Shown here: piece after piece, positions 11,000-22,293 of the stretch
How positions within the stretch are numbered: position 1 is the first letter of the stretch
Layout of the letters: the number at the start of each line of letters is the position of its first letter
DNA from: Druceiella hillmani
Lineage: Eukaryota; Arthropoda; Insecta; Lepidoptera; Hepialidae
Reading direction: 5' to 3'
DNA length: 64,000 nucleotides
Assembly: GCA_039881145.1 (NCBI GenBank)
Contig: JAYKKI010000006.1
Coordinates: 11,354,501-11,418,500 of the forward strand
The notes under the pieces: model-generated
Seen by the model: only the letters and a program-made list of their open reading frames with translations
Told to the model about the DNA's origin: nothing
Database searches by the model: none
Made by a program: the position numbers and the translations under genes

Positions 11000-12258
11000 G
11001 TGAAAATATCGTTTACTATAGATGTTTGGTCCGAGCCCAGTGCAAATGTTTCATTATTGTGTCTTAATGCTCACTGTATAACAAATAAATTTAAAAAAGT
11101 AACTGTAATACTCAAGAGTGAACAATTGGAAGATCGGTACACAGGTGATATTATAGCGAAAAAATTAAACAATATTTTGATAGATTTGGCCTTAAGTTCC
11201 GAATCAGTCCACCGAGTTTTACGCGACAGAAGATCAAATATTATAGAAGCTCTAAATATAGCCAATTTGACTGACCAATTTGGTATCGACCCAGCGATCC
11301 TTATACAGATCCTTATTACTACGTAATTTTATTTAAAAGTGAAGCTAATATGATGGGTATGATAATATTTACAAACTTGAGGTCTATTTGATTTGTATGT
11401 CTATTAATTGATTGAGACAAGGCCGTTAAATTCTATCGTTATTCGTAAATACTTAATTTTATACTTAAATTTTCTTTTTGTATATTATACACTTAATGTT
11501 TCTTTACAATTTTATTTGACACATTTTTGTTTTCCTTTTGTAGGTGGAATTCCACTTGTTACACGATGGAAAGAATATTGAAATTGAAAGACTCTGGTAT
11601 TATATTCAGGCACTCATGTTATACCAATTCTTGCTACTGATCTGCTAGACTTGAAAAACGTATAACCATACTAATGCCATTTGAAGAAATTACAAAAGAG
11701 TTATGTAGTGCTTCTGCAACAATTGCATCTGCGATTCCACTAATCTATAAGAGTACATTAGAATCAGAGAAGAATAAAGAAGATACTTCTGAGAACTTTA
11801 AAGTAATGATTACAAAAATGATACAGGACATCAATGTTAGATTTCAGGACATTTAAAGTAACAATATTTATACAATAGCTACCTATCTAAATCATAACGA
11901 TAAAAGCTCAAGTTTTTAGGAAGAAATAGGTACAGTTAGAGATTCTGGCGATACTTGGCTGTTCAAGAACTTCTCATGAAAGATCAGGACCTAACCTTCG
12001 CCTAAAAAGTCACGGGATGAACTGCCAACAACAAACTCTAGTTACCAATCACATATTCAGTGTTATCTGGCTGAAATATTAAGCGTGAGTGATGAGGAAG
12101 AGCATAAGTATCGATTGTGATGAATCACACAATCAATTTATTGTTAAAAAGACTACTCAATAAATACAATAAACAGAAAAGGTTAATACTCAGTGAAAAT
12201 CCACTTTTATGGTGGAAAATGCATACCAAATATCATAACTTTAGTAATATAGTAAGAC
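11000..12258 (+). pseudogene. ZBED-type hAT transposase, left part, decayed
   Basis: 11000-11326 reads FTIDVWSEPSANVSLLCLNAH and VHRVLRDR, matching the catalytic-core start and the VTDNA/VLRDNA region of ZBED-type hAT transposases. 11674-11856 reads MPFEEITKELCSASATIAS, the conserved segment before the dimerisation domain. 12180-12258 reads ENPLLWWKMHTKYHNFSNIV, the start of the hAT C-terminal dimerisation domain. Frames change between segments. The next part of this domain is found at 20565, beyond an 8.3 kb insertion. Confidence 0.75.
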
Positions 12259-12479
12259 CAGTGGCGGCGCTAGACCAAATGTGTACGTCGGCGACATCAA
12301 GTTCGCGAGGCCTCTTTACTTCGCAGTGAGAAAAGCCGTTAAATTAAGTGAGCCAAATTATAAAATAATTTATGGGTATAACGAGTTTTATTGTTAATAA
12401 AATGTTTTATGTGTCTGCAAATGTGAAAAAAGTCTACATGGAAAGCAATAAACTTTATCTTGAGATATGGAGTAAGTTA

Positions 12480-13040
12480 ACCATCTGGGCTGTTGCGTTT
12501 CGCCGTTACTCAATTTTTTAGTAAAATGAAAATTAGAAAAATGTCTTTTACTTTGGTCTTAGGGTAATTTCCATCAGATTTCTCTAGGTCTTAATCGGGA
12601 CGGTTTTGAATTAAGTCATGGCGCTGCGCATCGTTTAGTGGCAATACCCATTTCCCCGGATCTAGGTCTATTAATGGCTCGCTTAAATGATCTTCTTGCT
12701 CTTGATTTTCTGACTCACACATATACTCACTTTCTAACTTTTTATTGGATTCAGAAATTTGGGTCACAGCAGATTCACTCGATGTTGAAATTTTTTGAAA
12801 TTTTTTAAAATGTTCACTAGCTGTGTCAGAAATTTGACTAAAAGTTTATGTTTCAGCAAATAAAGATTCATCACATGACTCTGAAGCAGTGACACCTGAA
12901 GAAGGCTTTTTAAGAAATTTCATCATACTGGAACTCAGAGCTTGGTTGGATATAGCCGTTTCAGCCTTTCTTTTTCTTTTTGACGCACCGGATTCCCATT
13001 TTCTCCCTACATCTCTGTCTGTAGAGGGTCCTCCAGACAT
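12480..13040 (-). pseudogene. hAT copy 1: N-terminus of transposase only
   Basis: The ATG at 13040 begins MSGGPSTDRDVGRKWESGA, followed by a Ser/Lys-rich region and FLKKPSSGVT. Homology to hAT copy 2 continues through the acidic linker and into the TTF-type zinc-finger region near 12480, then jumps to the element's 3' end. The codon after GRK is TGG (Trp) here but TGA in copy 2. Non-autonomous by internal deletion. Confidence 0.75.
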
Positions 13041-13109
13041 GATGACCTAAAATATTTTAGAACGCAATGTTACAGGATACAGATTATAAGAGTTGGTTGA
13101 TGATTATTA

Positions 13110-13703
13110 GACAGGGAGGTCCTGGATAAAGTGCAAATACGAAAACCATGGATTACGATACATACCCGGAACATTTTTTGTCAAACTTTTTGTCGGAAAT
13201 GAAAAAAAACGACTATACAAAATTTACGAGTCAGCTGCCAACTTTGTAGGCATCCACTGCTGGATATAGGCCTCCCCTAAGAGTGCCACCTTGATCGGTC
13301 GCGGGCCAGCTGCATCCAGCGACTCCCGACGACCCTCACCAGTACCCGTAACATGAGCGGCTTTGTTACGCGCGAGAGAGTGACATAACTCTAGCTAACT
13401 CGTTCGATTTGCGTTGGAGTAAGCGAGATAGAAAGTCATCTCACGCGTGACAAAACCGCGCATGTTAGGCGGGCAGGTCATCAGACCACCAAGTGGCGGC
13501 CTACCGACGTTTCGTTTACCGGTACGCGGCTGCCATTCGAGAACCTTTATTTATTCCCCATCGGTTAACTGCTCTACGAGCGATGTGGCCTCCCCACCGC
13601 CACTTCAACGTGCTGACCCTACGAGCTATGTCGGTACGTGTTCAGGGTAATGGTCTCAATCTATGGTTTTCGTATTTGCACTTTATCCATGACCACCCTG
13701 TAT
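13110..13703. mobile_element. mariner-like MITE or composite inside hAT copy 1
   Basis: ACAGGGAGGTCCTGGATAAA near 13110 is mirrored by TTTATCCATGACCACCCTGT near 13680-13702, and GTGCAAATACGAAAACCAT continues on both sides, giving inverted ends of about 38 bp. The ACAGGGTGG-type end resembles mariner-family termini. In between, at 13245-13345 and 13370-13650, lie repeat-like sequences such as CATCCACTGCTGGATATAGG and CGAGCTATGTCGGT, familiar from insect SINE/LINE tails. Copy 2 keeps only one end (52536-52604). Confidence 0.5.
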
Positions 13704-13832
13704 ATGTATGTCACCAGTATATGTATGTCACCCTGTATATGTATGTACGTACATGCCACAGATCGAATATTTTTATTTTATAGTCACTATTAAGAAGGCA
13801 AAGGTAAGTAGGTACCTACCTACCTACTTATT
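13695..13832. repeat. TGTATATGTATGTCACC repeats and GTAGGTACCTAC tract
   Basis: Three copies of a TATATGTATGT-based unit lie at 13698-13750, and a palindromic AAGTAGGTACCTACCTACC tract at 13805-13832. No coding potential. Confidence 0.6.
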
Positions 13833-15466
13833 TTGTTAAATACGTAATGCAGGAGCAACTTGTTATAAGCAAGGTCTTTCTATGGAGAAGTGAAATAATT
13901 TGTTGTAGGTACCTATTCATTCATATTATTTTGTACTTATTGTAGGAACACCGCACGAGATGTAGGTACCTATGAAAAAAGAACTCTGTGAAAATAATTG
14001 TTACGAATTTTGACGCATACAAAACATACTCGAAGGCATTGATCGAGAGACGAAATATTTCTATTATCTCGAGAAAAAACACTAGCGCAGGTTTAAAAAT
14101 AAGTAGGTAGGTACCTATTCACTTTTCTATTTCGGTTTCTATGGAGAAACAGATGACCTATATTTTAATAAGTAGGTAGGTAGGTACTTTACTTACCTAG
14201 GTAAATATAAAATCAAACCTATTTCTTGGTTAATATTACGAGCATTTACGACTTATAAAAGTTATAGGTAACTATTGATTTTGACGAAATAATTTCGTTA
14301 AAGTCGTTAAAAAGTTGATGTTGACTTACCTTAACATTAGGTATGAAATTAATCTATATATATAAAAATGAAACCCGTTTTCCTTGGTCACGGCATCACG
14401 CGTGAATGGCTGGACCGATTTCACTAATTCTTTTTTTGTTGTATTTGTTATTATTAGGAGAAGGTTCTTACGGAAAAAAATATTAAGAAAATCTCTCAGA
14501 AATATTGAAAAATGTACATTTAATTTTGCATATTTTAAAAAACGCGAGTAACAAATGTCAATGTCATTAACAGCCATAGATTATATTGATGAAAGAGCAT
14601 CGTTTGTTTTGCTGTCATCGTTTGTTTGGCCGTCAACGTTTGTTTTGATTGTTGTTTGCTAATTTTTTATTCTGGCTGCCATCTTGAATACACGTTTTTG
14701 AGGACAGCCAGAAGAATTATCCACTTTAAAATTATCTCTACTTGATATTGGCGTATCGCCATTCGTTTATAATTGTTAAATTATATTACTTGATATTGGC
14801 ATAGAATCCTAATGGGAAAGCCATTGAATAAAAATAAGTGAAGTGAAGTGTTTGTTAATCACGGTAAGTTCACAGCTTCATATTGATTTTTAGTAACTTT
14901 TGCTGATTACACAATAATACAATATGGTATAAATGGTTATACAGAAAATGTATGAGAGCTTTTCATTTTCAGTTGGATTTTCGTTTTTAACAATGCCACC
15001 AACCAAACGTACAAGCTTAGGCCGTAGAACTCGAAATACGGCAAGTCAAAGAAATATAAGAGCAAATCAAACTGATGAGCAACGCGAAGCGCGAAATGAA
15101 CTTGAACGGAATCGATATCAAGATAGAAATTTTGTGTTTAATCCCCACAGAGCTGCATTCAGTTATAATGTGACAATTGATTACAGTTCAGCGAAAATTG
15201 TTGCTATTGGACAAATGAGTATTGTGTGTCCACATTGCAAGGCATTGAAATTCAAAAATGAAGCCCCTGGATTGTGTTGCGCCGGCGGCCAAGTCAAATT
15301 GACGCCATTGGTACCGCCACCAGAGCCACTACATTCATTGGTATCTGGAATTGGTCCAGATTCTTATCATTTTTTGACTCATATCCAGCAGTACAATAAT
15401 TGCTTTCAAATGACATCATTTGGGGCAACAAAGATTATTCGAGACAATTTTATGCCTACTTTCAAA

Positions 15467-15687
15467 GTAAGTAATTATAATGGTAAACAATTTTTTTAGT
15501 TTTACTACCTATGGCAAATAAGTTTTTTAGGTCTACTACCTATAGCTGTCATGGAAGGCTGTTCAATGTCGAGGTTTAAAGTAGTTTTAATTTGAAATGA
15601 TGTAAAGTATTGTGGCAGTATTTTGCGAGCCACATGGTGGTAAAATTTGCTATACAATTACCTGTATATATATTTATATTCTTGCAG
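15467..15687 (+). other. intron 1 of the Helitron gene
   Basis: Donor TTCAAA/GTAAGT and acceptor TTCTTGCAG join MPTFK to IQGQIYHRTGS in phase 0, restoring the usual RepHel order. The intron interior has stops in all frames. Confidence 0.75.
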
Positions 15688-16181
15688 ATTCAGGGTCAAA
15701 TATATCATCGAACAGGTTCCTTATTGCCAGTGCCTGATCAAGACTATAAATTTTTGCAAATATATTTTATGGGCAATTCAGCAAGAGAAGTCGATCAGCG
15801 TTGCGCACACAACAACTCAGTGAAAAGATACATTGTGGAACAACTTCAAACATTTTTCCATCAACACAATGAATTAGTTGCATTATTCACAACTGCATTA
15901 GACCGCATGCCATCTGATAATCACAAAATTGTCATCAGAGCCGATAAGGCGCCTGCAGGACAACATGCTGGACGTTTTAATGTGCCAACAATTGATGAAG
16001 TGGCTATTGTCGTTGTGGGTGAAAATTTAGAAACCCGAGACATTGTTTTACATCGGCGGAACGATCAGCTTCAGCGTGTGTCTGAAACACATCGATCATA
16101 TGATGCCTAACAATATCCTATCTTATTTTGGCAAGGTGAAGACGGCTATCATTTTTCAATGAAGATGATAAGTCCAGTTAC

Positions 16182-16275
16182 AGGTAAATTATTAACAATA
16201 TGTTTACTACATTAAAATATATGTTTACTAACATAAAATTTATATTATTATCATAACACAAAAAATTGTTTACAG
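16182..16275 (+). other. intron 2 of the Helitron gene
   Basis: Donor CAG/GTAAAT and acceptor TTTACAG join MKMISPVTG to ADTNKKISSMNYY within one glycine codon. This keeps the conserved SPVTGADTN run characteristic of RepHel proteins. Confidence 0.7.
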
Positions 16276-19200
16276 GTGCTGACACGAACAAAAAAATTAG
16301 TTCAATGAATTATTATTCATACAGGCTGATGGTTCGGGAAAATGAGGACAATCACATCTTAAATGTCGGCGTCTATTTCACCAGTATGCTGTGGATATGT
16401 ATGTGAAAGTTGAAACTGAACGATTGACATTTATCAGGTTGAACCAGGCAAAATTCCGTTCCGAGGAATACATTCATCTTCGGGATGCCATTAATGCTGA
16501 TGGAAATGCACAGAATGTTGGCAGAACAACTATTCTCCCAGCAACATACGTTGGAAGTCCGCGTCATATGCATGAATATGCTCAAGATGCTATGTGCTAT
16601 GTAAGACATTATGGCACACCAGATTTGTTTATCACATTCACATGCAATCCAAAGTGGACAGAAATTCAACAAGAATTATTTACTAGCCAATCACCCATTG
16701 ATCGCCACGATATCACTGCAAGGGTGTTCAAAATGAAATTAAAATCACTCATGGATTTTATTGTTAAGCATCGCGTGTTCGGCGAGACGCGCTGTTGGAT
16801 GTACTCAGTTGAGTGGCAAAAACGCGGATTACGACATGCACATATCCTCATTTGGTTGGTTGAGAGGATAAGACCGAATGATATTGATCATGTGATATCA
16901 GCAGAAATTCCCGATTATAATGAAGACCCACTGTTACATGAGGTTATTACAAAAAATATGATACATGGTCCATGTGGAATATTAAATCCCATTTCTCCGT
17001 GTATGGTTGAAGGAAAATGTTCAAAACGCTACCCAAGACAATTAGTAGCAGAAACTATTACTGGAAATGATGGATATCCACTTTATCGCCGCCGATCCAT
17101 TGATGACAATGGAAAGTCAACAATAGTCAAAGTAAATCGACAGGACATTGAAGTTGATAATCGTTGGGTTGTTCCGTTTTCGCCATTACTCTGCAAGGCA
17201 TATAAATCACACATAAACGTCGAATTTTGCCATTCCGTAAAATCCATAAAATACATTTGCAAGTATGTGAACTAAGGTAGTGATATGGCTGTCTTCGTCT
17301 TCGGAGTTGCTGCCGAAAATTCAAATGATGAAGTCACTCAATATCAAATGGGCCGCTATGTTAGTAGTAACGAAGGCATGTGGCGTATATTTTCGTTTCC
17401 TATACATGAACGACACCCTACTGTTTTTCACTTGGCCGTACATTTGGAAAATGGTCAACGGGTGTATTTTACAGATGCAAACGTATTACAACGAGTTGAC
17501 AGGCCACCATCGACAACATTAACCAGCTTCTTTGAAATGTGCCAGAATGATGATTTTGCCAGAACGCTACTTTATTCAGAAATGCCAAGATATTATACCT
17601 GGAATCAATCATCAAAAAAATTCCAACGACGAAAACGAGGACAACCAGTTGCAGGTTATCCACAAGTGTTTTCCACCGATGCACTAGGCCGTCTTTATGC
17701 AGTCCATCCCAGTCAAGACGAATGTTTCTATTTGCGTTTACTGTTAGTCAATGTTCGTGGTCCAACATCATTCCAACATCTGCGAACAGTTAATGGTGTA
17801 TTGTGTGGCACATACTGAGAAGTCTGTCAACATTTGGGATTGTTAGAGAATGACACTCATTGGGACCACACTCTCGAAGATGCTGTGATTTATTCAAATC
17901 CTAAACAAATACGAACATTATTTTCTATAATTTTGTCTACATGCTTCCCATCAACACCGATTGATTTATGGCATAAATACAAAGATCATATGGCGGAAGA
18001 TATATTGCATCAGATGCGTCTTAGAACATCGAATGCAGATTTACAAATGAACGAAGAAATTCACAATGAAGCATTAATTTTAATTGAGGACATGTGCTTG
18101 ATGCTTACCAACAAAGTATTAATACAAATAGGAATGATAGCGCCCAATCGCCCAATGCACAACTCATTTGATCAAGAATTGAGACGCGAAGCCCAATACG
18201 ATTCCGAAACATTAAGAGAAATGGTTGATAGAACAGTACCCCTTTTGAATCAACAACAAAAATATGCCTACGATACGCTCATGAAAGTAGTGAACGATGG
18301 AACTGGCGGATTTTATTTTTTAGATGCTCCTGGTGGAACTGGGAAAACGTTTTTGTTATCATTGATTTTGGCCACGATTCGATCGCAAAATGGAATTGCA
18401 CTAGCCCTAGCTTCATCAGGTATTGCAGCTACGTTGTTGGAAGGCGGTCGAACAGCTCATTCAGCCCTCAAGTTGCCGTTGAACCTTCAAATAAATGAAA
18501 CTCCAACTTGCAACCTTTCGAGGAATTCTGCCATGGCCAAAGTGCTGCAGCAAACCAGATTGATCATTTGGGATGAATGCACGATGGCACACAAAAAATC
18601 TTTAGAGGTATTAGATCGCTCAATGCAAGATTTACGAAATAACAGAAACCGGTTTGGTGGTGCAATGATACTATTGGCAGGTGATTTTCGACAAATATTG
18701 CCAGTTGTTCCACGCTCAACGCCAGCTGATGAACTAAATGCATGTTTGAAGTCGTCCATTTTATGGAAATACATTAAAATACTTAAATTGAGTATAAACA
18801 TGAGAGTCGAATTGCAGGAAGACCAGTCTGGAGAAGTGTTTTCCAAACAACTGCTCGATATTGGTAATGGTAATATTGCTGTTGATACATCATCGGGATA
18901 CATTACATTCCCTACCAATTTTTGTAACTTTTGTGAATCAAAGACCGAACTCATGGAGATGGTTTTCCCAAACATAGCTCAAAATTACGTAAATCACGAT
19001 TGGTTAAGCGAACGTGTTATATTGGCCGCAAAAAATGTTGATGTGAACGAAATAAATTTTCAGATTCAAGATCAAATAGCTGGCGAATTGAAGAATTACA
19101 AATCAGTTGATTCCGTTACTAATGATGATGATGTTGTCAATTATCCAACAGAATTTTTAAATTCGCTGGAATTACCCGGCTTACCACCTCATAATCTGCA

Positions 19201-20556
19201 AGTAAAAATCGGATCAGTAATTATTATGTTACGGAACATAAACCAGCCACGTCTGTGTAATGGCACCCGGCTTGCGGTGAAGAAATTATTGAACAATGTC
19301 ATCGAAGCAACAATTTTAAAAGGGAAGTACAAAGGCGAAGATGTTTTAATCCCACGCATCCCTATGATACCGAACGACATGCCATTCAGCTTTAAGCGTT
19401 TACAGTTTCCAGTGCGGCTTGCATTTGCAATGTCAATAAATAAATCGCAAGGGCAGTCGCTAAGTGTATGTGGCATCAACCTAGAAAATCCATGTTTTTT
19501 ACATGGCCAATTATATGTCGCCTGTTCCCGTGTCGGAAAACCAACAACATTATTTATTTACGCGCCAGAACATAAAACTAAAAATATAGTTTATCAAAAA
19601 GCATTAGAGTAGAGAGAAGCAGTGAAGAGTGCAGAGACTATTAGTTGTTTTCTAGAGCGCGCGTGGTATTGAGCTTAGTGTTTAAATAAAAATGCAAAGT
19701 TGTTCAATAGCGATTTGTAAAAATATTAGTGAAATTATTGAATCCTAAGAAATAAACACTATTATGAAAATATATATTTTGTTTTTTATTTAATTAAAAA
19801 TTAGTAAAGTCATTTTCAGGTATAGCGAGACCAGGGAATTATGGATTCATTTTTATATCGAGGATTCAGTTCAAATTGAATAGGTACTCATACCTAAGAT
19901 AGGTCAGCTATACAAAATAAAGTAGTGCATCATTGCAACGCTAAGGCGGTACGAAGTTCGCCGGGTCAGCTAGTAACAAATAACGTTAAACTTTTATCCA
20001 CTAGAACGTCGGGGTGTTGACTTTACAATACAATAAAAAGAAACTTTGCGCTTGCGAGTCTGCGAGTTGCCGTATGAAGAAAATTACTCTCACAGAAAAA
20101 TGAAATATAAATAAATAAACTAAACAACACGGGGATTCCCTGTCCAGAGTCTCGTGCGCGGTTTACTTACACCCATGAATTCAATAAATAAATAGATAAA
20201 TGATAAATGCCATACACATTGCTTACAAACATTTTCACCCAATACAGATATCGTGTCGGGCAGTGTGTGTGAGAACGCTCATTAGGGCGAAACTTTAATT
20301 TCATAGTGTTGCCAGATGGACGATTCTGAATACCCGTAAAGTACCTACTAGGTACTCACTTCCATCGGGCACGTGTTAAATAATAAAATTCATTATCATC
20401 TGCTTAGCTTTTTTCCCGAATTGTTCGGGGTCGGCAACCTAAGCCAGGATGATTGACGAAACGAACGTAAATAGGTAACTAGTTTTTCTACGAGGCCCCC
20501 TCAGGCGCGAGGCCGTCGGCGGTGGCCGACGTCGCCGACGCCTAGCGCCGCCACTG

Positions 20557-20690
20557 ACTAAGACAGTACCTCTCCACCTGCTGGAAGTGTACCGAATGAG
20601 CAGCTTTTTAGTACGGCTGGGTTAATTTACGACCCCTCGAAAGCCCCCTGCAAAGTTGCTTTTTATTAAGTATAATCTACATTTGCTGAA
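20557..20690 (+). pseudogene. ZBED-type hAT transposase, C-terminal end after the nested insertion
   Basis: Reading past the target duplication gives SPPAGSVPNEQLFSTAGLI, the core of the hAT dimerisation domain (usual form PPTSVPSERLFSTAG). It completes the NFSNIV segment ending at 12258, with one frameshift at the YLS/SPP junction. This shows that the two flanks were one gene before the hAT at 12259-20556 arrived. Confidence 0.75.
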
Positions 20691-21450
20691 TTTTGTTTAC
20701 TATAGCTTACAATAATTGAAAGATTGAGAAGGATGATTCTGATGAGTAGAATCAACTTCGTAAATATTACGTAATCATTGATTAAGAAAGGTCTTTTTCC
20801 TTATTTTAATACCTATTTCAAAGATTACAGTACACACATACTTATTTCAATTGTTAATTTTGTTTTTACATTTTAATAGGCTCTTAACAAGACTGATTAA
20901 TCGATTGCTGCTGATGTAGCAAATAATAATTATTTTTATGTTCTTATACAATAAGTATTAATTAATTATTATAGCAATAAATATTGAATAATATAATAGG
21001 AACCAATAATGTTGTTTTTTTTTATTATAATTTTGTTTTTGCATAGTGTTATCTACTTAAAAAGAGTAGCTATAATAATCACTTTTACGGCTAATTGTTT
21101 TTTTCTGTAATTGTAATACCACATAATAACCTAGAAACAAAGTCAAATTGTTACCTTGTAATTGTGCCTATTATATTTCCCTTTTACAATTCTTAAATAA
21201 TCTAATATCCGTAACTGAAACTATCTGAAACAATCGGATAATCCGAAATAATTTCATGCTATTAGTTGGTATTGAAGGAAAGCATCAACACCATAAAGTA
21301 CTTAGTAGTATCGAATCGTCCCTATAGTCGAGTAACAACTACCATTGAAATAAAAGCCTTTGCGACATTCGTATTGAGTTTACAGATAATTAGCTGTGCC
21401 ACCCTAGCACTAGCTTTGCGCTTTCTAATGATTTTTAACCATTTATTTAT
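20691..21450. other. AT-rich stretch, no gene recognised
   Basis: It follows the hAT dimerisation-domain fragment and probably contains that element's 3' flank. The frame at 21266-21691 becomes meaningful only from about 21456. Confidence 0.3.
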
Positions 21451-21453
21451 AAA

Positions 21454-21850
21454 AATGGCTCCTTTTTCGAACAAAGAATATTCCAACATTATCTTTAGAT
21501 ATGGCAGAGCTAACGTTAATAGATTTTTTGCGCGTACCAAGAGCACTATCCGGATCGCAGACTTCCTAATGTCAGTATTTTACATGTTTAGTCGGCTTAT
21601 TGAAGTTGGAATTCATCACTCGAAACTTGGAATCAATCCAGAACCATACAAGCATTTGTTGCGGATCCTACTAGGAGCATCAGAGCTGTAGCTTGAAACC
21701 TCGACTTTTCAATATACAAGGTGTGAAGTACGATGCATGGAGAGGGAAAATATCCCATTCATGGCACAAGGTGCAAAACTTTGGAAGATGGAAATCCTGC
21801 ACAAAGAATTAAGAGGAAATCAAATTAAAAATAATCTCAACGTAAGTAAG
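21454..21850 (+). pseudogene. DUF4817-type helix-turn-helix fragment (transposon-associated)
   Basis: MAPFSNKEYSNIIFRYGRAN resembles the DUF4817 consensus (M-x3-S-N-E-E-Y-A-D-I-x-F-x-Y-G-x-x-N), a DNA-binding domain frequent in insect transposon-derived proteins. About 130 bases on, DPTRSIRAVA then LDFS in another frame looks like the second helix-turn-helix, with an internal stop. Short and broken; assignment is by pattern. Confidence 0.5.
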
Positions 21851-21996
21851 AAAACGAGCTTGTACCTCTTTTAGAAATGACGCTTCTCGTCTGAAATACA
21901 ACAAATAAATGATTTTAGCAAAAATATTGGTTTATTTGTCTTTTTTAAAAATTACTATTTATCTCCCTTAATTTGATTGTGCATCTTAATTCTAAG

Positions 21997-22167
21997 TGTT
22001 AGTTACTGTACATTCATATTGGCAACATTGATGTCCTATATTTTTGAATCTATGGAACTTCAATTGTCTTGAGAGAGTTATGGCGGATGTTATTGTCATG
22101 TACAAGTTGCTTTGATAATAAAATATAAAACCAGAGATAAAAATGTATTTAACTGATTATATTAACA
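21997..22167 (+). repeat. 5' LTR of a second copia-like element
   Basis: It starts TGTTAG and ends ATTAACA, directly followed by a tRNA-complementary primer site. It contains AATAAAATATAAAACC, a plausible polyadenylation/TATA region. No matching 3' LTR was found downstream to about 24000, so the right half is deleted or diverged. Confidence 0.6.
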
Positions 22168-22183
22168 TGGTAGCAGAGCGTGG
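22168..22183 (+). other. primer binding site for the 3' end of tRNA-iMet
   Basis: TGGTAGCAGAGCGTGG is complementary at about 14 of 16 positions to the 3' end of insect initiator tRNA (CTCTGCTA plus CCA). It abuts the LTR end. This is a different tRNA region from that used by the copia element at 1-1270. Confidence 0.65.
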
Positions 22184-22293
22184 TTGAAAATAACAAAAAA
22201 CAAAGAGTAAAAAGTTAAAAAAAGAAAAATTGTACGAAAATATATACGCAAAAACGGCAACTAAAATAGTGACATAAATATCCCGACTTTCGA

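Larger units (their letters stand above)
14993..19612 (+). pseudogene. Helitron RepHel: HUH replication initiator plus Pif1-like helicase
   Basis: The start is taken at MPPTKRTSLG (14993); an earlier Met at 14933 is less typical. The Rep part (16391-17275) has FITFTCNPKW and RHAHILIWLVE, the HUH metal-binding motif. The helicase part (17834-19612) has Walker A GGTGKTF, Walker B IIWDECTMAHKK, AGDFRQILPVV, INKSQGQS and YVACSRVG. Lesions are TAA at 16108-16110, a one-base frame change near 16360, TAA at 17273-17275 and TGA at 17816-17818. The family cuts and rolls out one strand at the element end. Both catalytic regions are legible, so decay is fairly recent. Confidence 0.92.
14353..19973 (+). 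mobile_element. Helitron, near full length with coding region
   Basis: The 5' end is TCTATATATATAAAAATGAA; the 3' end is CTAG (19970-19973), preceded by a short hairpin GGCGGTACGAAGTTCGCC. It sits between A (14352) and T (19974), the Helitron target, without duplication. The other hAT copy shows the unoccupied site at 52168/52169. It carries a Rep-helicase gene with internal stops, so it was autonomous in type but not in its present form. Confidence 0.93.
12259..20556 (-). mobile_element. DUF4371-type hAT transposon copy 1, carrying a Helitron
   Basis: The ends are CAGTGGCGGCGCTAG at 12259 and CTAGCGCCGCCACTG at 20556. Flanking 8-bp duplications agtaagac (12251-12258) and actaagac (20557-20564) match at 7 of 8, as expected for hAT. 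It is the inverted counterpart of the element at 51450-55305. Compared with that copy it lacks most of the coding region (homology jumps near 12420) and gained the Helitron at 14353-19973 and about 830 bp near 13165-13990. Sequences near both ends are very GC-rich, unlike the AT-rich surroundings. Confidence 0.9.

Noticed and set aside
13447..13783. Two overlapping + strand frames of 67 and 96 codons
   Set aside because: They run over SINE/LINE-tail-like sequence and microsatellite inside the hAT; no homology pattern.
18487..18975. Minus-strand frame of 162 codons
   Set aside because: Lies opposite the Helitron helicase, whose motifs are unmistakable.
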